NCBI GenBank assembly: GCA_001275005.1
Contig: JWZX01001521.1
Span: forward strand, 1-24,702
Source of the DNA: Chrysochromulina tobinii
Lineage: Eukaryota; Haptophyta; Prymnesiales; Chrysochromulinaceae
Direction of reading: 5' to 3'
Length of the DNA stretch: 24,702 bases
This document shows positions 16,610-24,702 of the stretch, in pieces (within the stretch, counting starts at the first letter, position 1; each line of letters starts with the position of its first letter). Under the pieces are notes generated by a model that did no database searches, was not told the DNA's origin, and saw only the letters and a program-made list of their open reading frames with translations. Both the position numbers and the translations under genes were made by a program.

Positions 16610-18261
16610 TCAATCGAGCTCATCGAGGTCCATCGCCCCGGCGGCGAGAGGCGGCGTCGGGATGGCGCTCGGGATGGCGCCACTCGCCGCGCCCGTGCCG
16701 CCGGCTGCACGGGCGTCAGCGTAATAGCCCGGCCCATGCTCGCCGCATTTGTAGACCTTGCCTGCGCGCGCGCCCGTCCACGTGGCACTCGGCTCGAAGG
16801 TTTCGTCAGGCGCGGCGGCGGCGGGCGGTGGCGGCGGCGTGGGCAACGCCGTGCCGGGCGCCTCGAGCTGTGCGACGACGTCCGACGACGACTGCGCCGC
16901 AAACTTGGCCGCCGACTGCAGCACGGGCACCTCGTCCTCCGCCTCGTCCTCGAGCGCGTCTGAGGGAGCGGACTGGGCGGGAGCCACTTTGGACCCCTCC
17001 CACGACGGCGTGGCGGCCGGCAGCGGCTCCTCGTCCTCGGCCTCCGGCGGCGGCACCTCGCCGTTGGCCACCGCCTCGGCGCGCGCGCGCTCCGCCTTGA
17101 TCTTCCTGAGCTCACGCTTCTTGCGCTCGAGGGCAGCGAGGGCCTTGTCGTACAAGGCCTTCTCGGTCACCTTCTCGTCGCCGGCCGCCTTCTGCGCCTT
17201 GGCGAAGCTCGACTCCCGGGGCGGGTCGCCGGTCTTGAGCGAGGGCAGGTCGCCCTCAGGGTCGTCAGCGTCGTGGTCCTCCTTGAAGGGGATCCGGTCC
17301 TTTTTCAAGCCCAGCATGTAGTCGAGGTTCTTGCGATGCCTGTCATCCTTCTCCTGCCGCTGCCGCCGGCGCTCTTCACGCTCGGCAGGCAGACCGCCGA
17401 CGGCCCACGCGTCGACGGCGAGCCGCTCCTCCTCAAAGATGGGGCGGTCGTCCAGGTAGCTCAGCGCGCGGCATCTGTGATAGGGAAGCCAATCCAATCA
17501 GTCGCAATCAGTCGCAATCAGTCGCAATCAGTCGCAATCAGTCGCAATCAGTCGCAATCAGTCGCAATCAGGACGTACCGGTGGATCGTATTCCGCCGGT
17601 ACTGCGTGAGCGTCGGCACCACTGGGTTGCCTTGCAGCTGAAGGACGGAGAGCACGGGCAGCGCCTCGAGCACATCGAAGATGCGCTTGTCGTCGAGCCG
17701 GTTGTTCTGCAGGTCGAGCACGCGGAGGCCGGGGCACTCGAGCAGCCCGAGCAGGTCGTCCGCGCTCGTCAGGTGATTATTCGACAGGTGCAGCGTCGAG
17801 AGGAGCGGCAGCCCGCCTAGCCCGCTGATCCGGTCGATGAAGTTGTTGTTCACCTGCAGCGTGGAGAGCAGCGGGCAGCACTGGAGATTCTCGAGCTTCT
17901 TGAGGCAGTTCTGGTGCAGGTACAGGCAGCGCAGCTGCTTGAGCGTGTCGAGCCCGCGGATCTCGTGCAGGCCGTTGCCCTCGAGCCAGAGCGCCTTGAG
18001 GCCCGTCCACGCCTCGAGGCCCTCGATGCGCTCGAAGCCGTGGTAGTGCAGGTACAGCTTGTCGTTGAGCTCCGGGACCTGGAAGATACTCTGCTCCTTG
18101 ACGAGCACCTTGAGCACCTTGGGCGTGATGCGCTTGAACCGGCCCACCTTGCCATCGCTCACGTCGTACTCGTCCTCGTCCTCGTCGTCCTTGAGCGCGG
18201 CCTCGACCGGCCGCGCGGTGTGCGTGCGCTGGATCATCCCGTCGACGAGCCCGATCGCCAT
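16610..18261 (-). CDS. DNAAF1: Dynein axonemal assembly factor 1 (LRRC50/ODA7)
   Basis: Exons on the minus strand are 18261-17579 and 17474-16610, giving 515 residues with a phase-2 GT-AG join that rebuilds [19 protein letters not shown] chose ATG 18261 ([20 protein letters not shown]) over a longer frame. The LRR block begins [20 protein letters not shown] and continues [62 protein letters not shown] and [11 protein letters not shown]. It ends in the LRRcap region [19 protein letters not shown]. The rest is Lys/Arg/Glu-rich coiled coil and an acidic Ala/Pro-rich tail ending MDLDELD. In other flagellates DNAAF1 acts in the cytoplasm to preassemble outer and inner dynein arms, so the organism should make motile flagella. 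The identification rests on strong similarity through the LRRs and the cap. Confidence 0.93.
17475..17578 (-). repeat. DNAAF1 intron: decamer minisatellite intron
   Basis: The 104-nt intron has donor GTACGT at 17578 and acceptor ATCACAG ending at 17475 on the minus strand. Its body is seven exact copies of a decamer at 17501-17570 (TGATTGCGAC in the sense strand) plus a degenerate partial copy. The unit differs by one base from the decamer of GH127 intron 2. No flanking exon duplication was found. Confidence 0.85.
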
Positions 18262-18700
18262 GGCGCTACGGAGAGGGTGACTCCCGTTGGCGTAGGAGTC
18301 TGCGTGCCGTTGCCGCGTCCTCGCGCGATGTGAATGCAAACTTAACGTGTGAAACCGATGAAGCTTGTGGAAAAAAGTTTCGGCGAGTCGCTGGGCTTCC
18401 TTCTCGCAGTCCTCCCCGGCTCGCAGTGCCCCCTTCGTCGGCCCCCTCGCACTCGGCGCCCGGTTTCGGCTGATACAATATGAGCATTGCGGCTTTGAGC
18501 TCTCCTTTTAGCGCGGTTGTGTAGACATCAGCAGCGAGTAATGCATGGGCATGGATGACAGACACGCTCCTGAACGTCCGCGGGATAATAGGCCCTGATC
18601 GACGTCTGCGAAGTAGGAATTCCCCGTCCTTGTGCGGCATAAAAACTTGATCGCGACAATGGCGATTCCTCAGCCTGAAAACGCCTGAGCTCCCGCCAGC
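18262..18700. promoter_or_regulatory. Divergent intergenic region, DNAAF1 (-) and HECT ligase (+)
   Basis: The 439 bp between the two start codons must hold both promoters. A minus-strand frame covers 18266-18640, but its translation shows no recognisable domain and runs into the DNAAF1 leader, so it is not called. No TATA box or other element was securely identified. Confidence 0.4.
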
Positions 18701-21076
18701 ATGGGCAACTCGGGCTCGGCCTTCAACCGGTGGGACCAGCTCTTTCAGGCGCTCACGCGCCCAGAGGACCTGCGCGCTTACCTCGAGCAGATGGCGCCGC
18801 TCGAGCAGGGCCCGCGGCAGGGCGCGCTTCGCACGCAGATCGAGCTGCTCACGGGCACGCTGCAGCTGGAGATCGCGCTGCTACGCGTGAGCGAGGTCGC
18901 CGAGAGCTTCGACACGGCCACCTTTTGCCTCGGCCAGCTCGTCTCGCACGAGCCGCAGATGATCTCCGAGCTGCCCTTTGCGCACACGTTCGTTGACGGC
19001 CTCTCGTCGGCGCTGCGCAAGGGGTGGCTCGTGCACCACGGCGTGGGCAAGTTCGCGGCGAACGCGCTGACGATCCTGTGCATCTGCGAGCAGGCCGTGC
19101 CCGCCGTGCGCGAGCACGCCATCGCCGAGCTCCTGAGCGGCCTGCTCGAGTGGCTCCGCTCAGACGATCCGGCTGCGGACGTGGACGAGGTGTGCGGCTG
19201 CAACTGCGGCTGCCCGGCACTGAGCGCGACGTGCTGGCTGGAGCGGCTGCTGAGCAAGCCGGACGAGCTGCTCGAGGCCCGGGTGCGCGAATCGCCCCAA
19301 CTCTGGCCGCTCGTGACCGCGATGCTACACGTCATCTGCCGGCGCGACGGCAACCCGTTCGCGCTCACGCGGCTGCTTCGCATACCGAGCGTCTTCGGCG
19401 ACCTCATGCGGCACGACGAGGCGGCGGCGAGCACGACGCTCAACTTCCTCACCTTTGGCATGCTCCAGTTCGACAACCCCATGTTCACCGAGGACGCCGT
19501 GCAGGTCTTCCTCACGCTGCTCCGAGATGACAATCTCCGAGAGGACAATCTCCGAGAGGACAATCTCCGAGAGGACGATCTCGGTGCTCATCACGGCGCT
19601 GCGTCGCTCCTCGCGCGCCGCTGCTCGCTGCCACTCCTCGAGGCGCTCGGCACGGCGGCTTGCTACCTGCCCTCGGCGATGACGGCACTCGAGCTGCTGT
19701 GCGCGCACCCGCCCGGACGCATCGCCGTCTATTCGCTCGCCGCCGCCCTGGGTGCCGACGCCGCCGCCTCGCCCGCCGCCGGCGACGCTCCTGCCGCCTC
19801 GGCCGCCGCCGCCGCCACCGCTGGAACCACCAGCACCTCTGGAGCGTCAGCCCCGGGCTCTGACCGTCTCGCCGCCGCCGCCGCCGCCGGCAGCAGCAGC
19901 GCGGAGGGTGAGGCGGCGGCCGCGGTTGAAGGCACGGGCCGCGGCGGCGCCTCCAGTCCATTCACATTCACAGGCCGCGGCGCTTCAAGTCCATTAGCCT
20001 CCAAAGCGACTGTCCATGGCAGCAGCAGCAGCAGCAGCAGCAGCGGCGGCGGCAGCGGCGGCGGCAGCGGCAGCAGCGGCAGCAGCGGCAGCGGCGGCCG
20101 TGCCGCCGCAGCCGAGGCCGCGATCGCGCCTCGCAACGACGGCGGAGCGAGCGAAGGCGAGAGCCTGCTCGCGCTCGCCCTCGGGTCACTCACGCCCAAT
20201 ACGACGCTCGCGCACCGGCCGCAGGGATCGCCTCCTGTGAATGTGAATGGACCGCAGGGATCGCCTCACGGCCAGCGGCCCGCCGATGGCGTCGTCTTGG
20301 GCGCGACCGGCGTCGGAGACTTCCCCACAGGAGACTTCCCCACAGGAGACTTCCCCACAGGACGCGAGCGACGGAGCCCGGCACGGCCGTCTGTGGTCCT
20401 CCTCTCTCACGTGCTCTCTCTCGCCTCCACCCTCAGCCAGCGGCTCGACTCGGCGCGCGACTCGGCGCGAGCTGCCGCCACAGGTGCGGCTCGTTGGCTC
20501 CCTCGTCGGCCGCCGCGATCGCCTTCGCGCCTGGCGGCGATGCTGGCGCGCCACCTCGCCACCGACGAGCCCGCCGCCCCAGCCGGTAGCGCGAGTGCGC
20601 AGTCGAGTGGAGAGGGCGGCGGCGCGCCCACGACGGCGCCGGTGGTCGGCGGCGTGGCAAGCTCTGAAGGGTCGGTGAGTCGCGGTGGACGTGTGGCCGC
20701 CTCGGGCCTCGACGACCACGCAGGCCGTGCGCTGGATAGCGACGAGGACGACGACGAGGACGACGAGGACGACGAGGACGACGAGGACGGGGATGGTGCC
20801 CATGGCCACGAACACGACAGCGCGCCCGAGCACGGCGCTCGCGACGGCGCGACCAGCGCGCGTGAGGCCGAGGGAGGTGGGGGGCGTACCGGAGGCGGTG
20901 GGGATTCCGAGGGCGGGGGTGTCGAGGCATGGGATGCCTTTCTTGAGGAGCTGCCACACGTGACGGTAGTGACTCTCGCGGCGACATCCTCGGCGGCAGA
21001 CTCGACGGCGGACGTGGCCAAGGACCGCGCGGCTACGGGCGCTGGTGAGACCGCAGCCGCAGCTGTCGTCGTCGGC

Positions 21077-21125
<49 letters not shown>

Positions 21126-23000
21126 CCGCGCTCGCGTCGTCGTCGTCGTCGGTGGTTTCGTCGTCGGAGGCGACGCCTCGCTGGCCGAATGCGCGGCTCC
21201 GCGCGGATGCCGTCAAGGCTTGGGTGCTCCTCGAGCTTGCTGGCTTCCGAGAGGGGCAGGAGGCCGCGCTGCTCGCTCGGATGAGCCTCCCGGACAAGCG
21301 TGTGTGGCTCTCGCGCCGCCTGTACCGCCATCACCACGGCGGCAAGCTCTCGGAGGAGGATCCGATCCTTTTCGTTGAGGCGACGCGCGATGAGCCGGCG
21401 CGCGTGCTGCACCAGGTACGTTGATTGCCTCTGATGACCTGCCTGGCATGCAAGCGCTCACCACGGCGTGCGTGCTGCACCAGATACGTTGATTGCCCCT
21501 GATGACCTGCCTGGCATGCAAGCGCTCACCACGGCGCGCGTGCTGCACCAGATACGTGCCCAGTACGACGCGGGCGTCGGGTTGGGCGGCGACCTCTCGG
21601 CCACCCTCGAGGTCAACTTCAAGGACGAGAACTCCGCGGGCTCCGCCGTGCGCCGCGAATGGTTTGCCCTCGTCTCCGAGGCCTTCGTCGCGCCCTCTGC
21701 GGGGCTCCTCATTGGCACCGAGCGAGGCGCGAGCGTGCGCCCGCTCCCAATGCTCGCGACCGACCCTCGCCTGCCGCAGCAGCTTCGCGATCTCGAGATG
21801 CTCGGACGCTTCCTCGGGCTCGCCATCATCCAGCAGGTGTGCGTGGGCGTGCGGCTGCACCCGTCGCTCTGCCGGTCGCTCCTCGCGCACGGGCAGCGCT
21901 GGGAGTGGACCTACGAGGACGTGGAGCAGCTCGACGCGCAGCTGTACCAGCACAAGGTCAAGTACGTCCTTGAGAATGACGTGGAACCACTCTGCCTCGA
22001 CTTTACCGACGTGCTGCACGACGCGCCGCCCGAGGCCGCGCCGCCCGAGGCCGCGCTCGCCCAAGCGCGAGCCCCTCGGCTGAGCCCAGGGTCGGCGGGC
22101 GCGGGCGAGGCGGCAGGAGCACAAGCGGAGGAGGCGGACTCACGGGAAACTGAGGCGAGCGGTGCCGTGGCGGGCGCCGTGGCGGGCGGCGCCGATGGCA
22201 CCGGCGATGGGGCTGGCCGTGGCAGCAGCGAAGGTGGCAGCAGCAGCGCTGGCAGCTCTCGTGGCGGCGCCGCTCGGGGGACGGTACCCCCTCGTGTGGA
22301 GCCCCCTCGTGTGGAGCTCGTGCCTGGTGGTGAGGCACTCGAGGTGACCGAGGCGAACAAGGCGGAATGGGTGCGACTCGTGTGCGAGTGGCGCTTGTTT
22401 GGGTGCATCGAGGCACAGGTCGGTGCGATGGTGCGTGGCCTCGAGGCAGCAGTGCCACGCACGATTCTCTCCCAACTGGCACAGCTCATCGAGCCCCCCG
22501 ACCTCGCTCGCATGCTCGCTGGAGAAGCTGAGATCGATCTCGCCGATTGGGAGAAGCACTCGGCGTGCACAGGGGGGCTGCGGCGCACGCACAAGGTCTT
22601 CCGATGGTTCTGGCGCGCCCTTCGCTCCTTCACGCCCACCGAACGCGAGCAGCTCCTCATGTTTGTCACCGGCTCACGCCGCCCGCCCGTCGGGGGCTTT
22701 GCACAGCTGCAGGGCTTCAACGGCGGGGTCCACCTGTTCACGCTGTGCGCGACTACTGAGCCGAAGGACTCGCTGCCGCGCGCGCATGCGTGCATCTGCA
22801 CCATCGACCTGCCCGAGTACTCGAGCTATGCGGCGCTTCGGCGGGCGGTCCACATCGCCCTCTCGCTCGGCAGCATCGGCTTTGACGACGCCGCCGTGCA
22901 AGACCCCGCCGACGCCGCCGCCGAGGACGCCGCCGACGCGCCCGGCGGCGCGCCAACTACGGGCAGCCGGAGGGACGCCGGACCGCGGGTCCCCACCTAA
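18701..23000 (+). CDS. HECT-domain E3 ubiquitin-protein ligase
   Basis: Exons 18701-21415 and 21552-23000 join in phase 0 and give 1387 residues. The N-terminus MGNSGSAF fits an N-myristoylation signal (Gly2, Ser6), which would place it on membranes. Residues about 1-340 are helical and armadillo-like. A long low-complexity region follows (about 345-825; Ala, Ser, Gly, acidic DEDDDEDD). The HECT domain begins near 885 (DPILFVEATRDEPARVLHQI), with FALVSEAF, LGRFLGLAIIQ and WRLFGCIEAQV. The C-lobe has RPPVGGFAQLQGF and LPRAHACICTIDLPEYSSY. C1319 (codon 22791) is the predicted catalytic cysteine that accepts ubiquitin from E2. An insertion of roughly 90 Ala/Glu/Gly-rich residues splits the N-lobe between CLDFTDVL and VELVPGG. 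The substrate is unknown. Confidence 0.9.
19529..19573 (+). repeat. 15-bp tandem repeat (DNLRE)
   Basis: Three exact copies of GACAATCTCCGAGAG, plus a degenerate fourth, lie in the HECT ligase frame and insert DNLRE units into the helical N-terminal region. Confidence 0.75.
20316..20360 (+). repeat. 15-bp tandem repeat (GDFPT), acceptor-like
   Basis: Three exact copies of GAGACTTCCCCACAG encode GDFPT repeats in the HECT ligase. Each ends in a good 3'-splice-site look-alike (CCCCACAG), but the frame is open throughout and no matching donor was chosen. Confidence 0.7.
21080..21124 (+). repeat. (AGC)15 polyserine microsatellite
   Basis: Fifteen uninterrupted AGC codons encode polyserine just before the HECT domain. 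A shorter AGC run lies near 20017-20040. Both are likely to vary in length between strains. Confidence 0.85.
21416..21551 (+). repeat. HECT intron: exactly two 68-bp tandem units, introner-like
   Basis: The 136-nt phase-0 intron has donor GTACGT at 21416 and acceptor CACCAG ending at 21551. It equals two 68-bp units (21416-21483 and 21484-21551). Each unit ends with a copy of the upstream exon end (GCGTGCTGCACCAG) and carries the 24-nt introner core (21445-21468 and 21513-21536). The base after CACCAG is G at the real donor but A at the middle copy and at the downstream exon, so only the first copy is a GT donor. Confidence 0.9.
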
Positions 23001-23690
23001 AGTAGAGGAGGGGCGTGCGCTCCCCGCCCTGAGCTACCTTCCAGCTAGCACGCATCGAAGCACGCGCAGCGGACAAGTGGCCCCGACGCACTCGAAGTAG
23101 AACGGGCCGCATGATAACCATGGCACATGCGCAGTTTCGGTGCACGAGATTCGTAGCGGATTCGCATGCTCGCCGATAAGTACTACTCTCGAGTTACCCA
23201 AAGTAGAAGCATAATAAGTTCGGTTCTCTCGTGCACACGAGCGCACGACACGCGACGGAGGTGCGTCGGAGCGACGCCGCAGCGCGCGCACAAGGCTGCA
23301 CGCTCGGATACGATAACGGATTCGCAGAGATTTCTTTTTAGCGGAGTCGAGACCCGGTTACTTTCGAGACCGCAGTGCGGTGGACCGGAGAGACCACACC
23401 CACGCCACGCCAGCCCGCGAGCCCGCGCCCCCCGCGGCGAGACTGAGAGACAGTAGAGACCCGCCTCACCCTCAAGTCCAAGTGCCCGACCCGAGACCGT
23501 GTGGCTTGAGCCGAAGGCCGAACCCGCGAACCGCGGCCGGCGGGCCCGCGCCTCCACAGTGGAGTGCGCAGACCTCTCGACGTGCTGCCGATCCCTGGCG
23601 GCTCTACTGGCGCTGGGCAGCCGGAGACTGCCTATGCGCGGCGCACCCTTCTCCCCCTTCATCGACCACCTTCACTCGCCCTCTGCCTGG
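23001..23690. other. Convergent intergenic region, HECT ligase (+) and transporter-like gene (-)
   Basis: These 690 bp between two stops include a less GC-rich part (about 23090-23350). CGGATTCGCA occurs at about 23157 and 23310, and AAGTAGA recurs several times. No gene, RNA or strong structure was recognised. Confidence 0.5.
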
Positions 23691-24702
23691 TCACAATCCG
23701 TCGTCCTCTACTATTTTGAGCTTCGGCTCGATCGGATGCGCTTGGTGAGCCTCCCTGACCGAAGACTCGTCCCACGCGCCGCTCGAGACGAACCCGTTCG
23801 AACGCCGGGCGGGCGTCTGCCCCGCCGCGCCATGCGCCTCGCTACGGGGCGCCCCGCGCACCGCTCGCCACAGCTCCCGAGCACGGCGTGCGTTCGAAAA
23901 GTAGGCGGCGCGTTGTCGAAAAGCGAGCAGCTGCTCCCACGTGGGCGCGCGGCGCACGACGAGCTCCAGCATCTCGGGGCGCGCGAGAGCCATCGCATCG
24001 GCGACGCCAAGCGAGGCCGCGAGCGCCGTCGCGCCGAGCAGCGGCCCGTGATAACGTTGGGCACGGCTCGGACCTCCATCGGCCTCGGCCAGTGCGCCCG
24101 CATGCTCCCACGCCCACCCGAAGATGTAGATGCCGACGCCCGCGGCCGCCGTGGTGATGGCCACCGACACATGCTGGATGCGCGCCGCGTCGTCGCTGCC
24201 GTAAAAGTAGCTCCAGAGCGCACCTGAGCCGTACGCGTGCGTGGCGCCGTACGCGGCGCCCAGGAGCGCGCCGGCGCGCATCACAGCGTCCAGATCACTC
24301 GCGAGGAGCAGCTGCGCCGTGCCGAGCGCGCACAGGGCGAGTGCGGCCAGTGGCAGGTACTCCTGGCGTGGCACGAGCAGCGGCAGTGGCGTGCAGACCA
24401 TCGTGAGCAGCCCCACGACCACCTGGAAGGTGAGGGCACCGGGCGTGTCCACCGCGTATGGAGAGTGGCCGGGGCTCGGAAGAGCGGCTCCGCTGCCGCC
24501 CTCCTCGCCGCCGCCGCCGGTGCCGCTGTCGGTACCATTCGAGAGTGGCGGAGCGAGGAGGGCATGAATCAGATGGGAGCGATGAATGAGGATCGCAGCG
24601 ACGATGGCTTGTACCACCGAGATGGACACTTGCGCGAGCCAGTAGGTCGAGTGATGCAGCACGTCGCTCAGCGCCCAGGCAGGCTTCCCCAGCCAGCCGC
24701 CG
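23691..24702 (-). CDS. Multi-pass membrane protein, C-terminal half of an MFS-like transporter (5' partial)
   Basis: The frame is open to the right edge, beginning GWLGKPAWALSDVLHHSTYW, so the N-terminal half lies outside the window. About six hydrophobic segments are visible: YWLAQVSISVVQAIVAAILI, ALTFQVVVGLLTMV, LAALALCALGTAQLLLA, AGALLGAAYGATHAYGSGAL, VSVAITTAAAGVGIYIFGWA and GPLLGATALAASLGVADAMA. The fifth-sixth pattern (SVAITTAAAGVGIYIFGWAWEH) recalls the C-terminal domain of major facilitator superfamily carriers. A Gly/Glu-rich loop lies between the first and second segments. The last roughly 90 residues are hydrophilic and cytosolic-looking, ending KIVEDDGL. The substrate cannot be told. 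Other polytopic families are possible. Confidence 0.65.
   Translation of the reverse strand, partial: GGWLGKPAWALSDVLHHSTYWLAQVSISVVQAIVAAILIHRSHLIHALLAPPLSNGTDSGTGGGGEEGGSGAALPSPGHSPYAVDTPGALTFQVVVGLLTMVCTPLPLLVPRQEYLPLAALALCALGTAQLLLASDLDAVMRAGALLGAAYGATHAYGSGALWSYFYGSDDAARIQHVSVAITTAAAGVGIYIFGWAWEHAGALAEADGGPSRAQRYHGPLLGATALAASLGVADAMALARPEMLELVVRRAPTWEQLLAFRQRAAYFSNARRARELWRAVRGAPRSEAHGAAGQTPARRSNGFVSSGAWDESSVREAHQAHPIEPKLKIVEDDGL

Noticed and set aside
16426-17100. Plus-strand Arg/Pro-rich frames opposite DNAAF1
   Set aside because: These are antisense shadows of the DNAAF1 coiled coil and tail.
18266-18640. Small minus-strand gene upstream of DNAAF1
   Set aside because: It has no recognisable domain, overlaps the DNAAF1 leader and sits in a divergent promoter region.
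1-24702. tRNA, rRNA, retroelement or DNA transposon genes
   Set aside because: No cloverleaf, rRNA-like conserved block, reverse transcriptase, integrase or transposase motif was seen by eye on either strand.

Overview
The window is GC-rich nuclear DNA from a flagellated, photosynthetic eukaryote with a chlorophyll a/c-type plastid. A haptophyte is the best guess, but a stramenopile or related alga cannot be excluded. The reasons are: short GT-AG introns; a fucoxanthin-type light-harvesting protein with ELRHGRLAM and ELKHGRLAM helices; a nucleus-encoded RlmH with an AAAFA-type plastid-targeting N-terminus; a DNAAF1/LRRC50 cilium assembly factor; a C-terminal-motor kinesin-14; and proteins with long Ala, Gly and Ser tracts encoded by minisatellites.

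Layout, left to right: an ankyrin plus 'VSHRW' domain protein (+, 5' end outside the window); a secreted GH127-like glycoside hydrolase (-, 3 exons); a PRMT7/9-like arginine methyltransferase (+); a kinesin-14 with Tudor-like and SAP-like N-terminal regions (-); a light-harvesting protein (+); RlmH (-); a glycosyltransferase-like orphan (+); DNAAF1 (-, 2 exons); a HECT E3 ubiquitin ligase (+, 2 exons); and the C-terminal half of a multi-pass transporter-like protein (-, runs off the right edge). Genes alternate strand, mostly in head-to-head and tail-to-tail pairs. They look like unrelated housekeeping genes rather than a pathway cluster.

The most interesting signal is in the introns. Seven introns can be placed by exact phase-consistent joining. 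Four of them (ankyrin gene intron 3, GH127 introns 1 and 2, the HECT intron) are flanked by direct duplications of 16 to 27 bp that span or abut the splice sites. Three of these four share a 24-nt core in the same orientation relative to transcription (21-22 of 24 identities). GH127 intron 2 and the DNAAF1 intron are both built from a decamer array (TGATTGCGTC versus TGATTGCGAC), and a related single decamer sits in the HECT intron. This is what is expected of a recently active introner (intron-generating element) family. A 16-mer related to the core (GCGCCGTNGTGRGCRC) is also scattered through other introns and through low-complexity coding stretches.

No rRNA, tRNA, CRISPR array or complete transposon was seen. 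All function calls come from reading motifs by eye; no database search was run.
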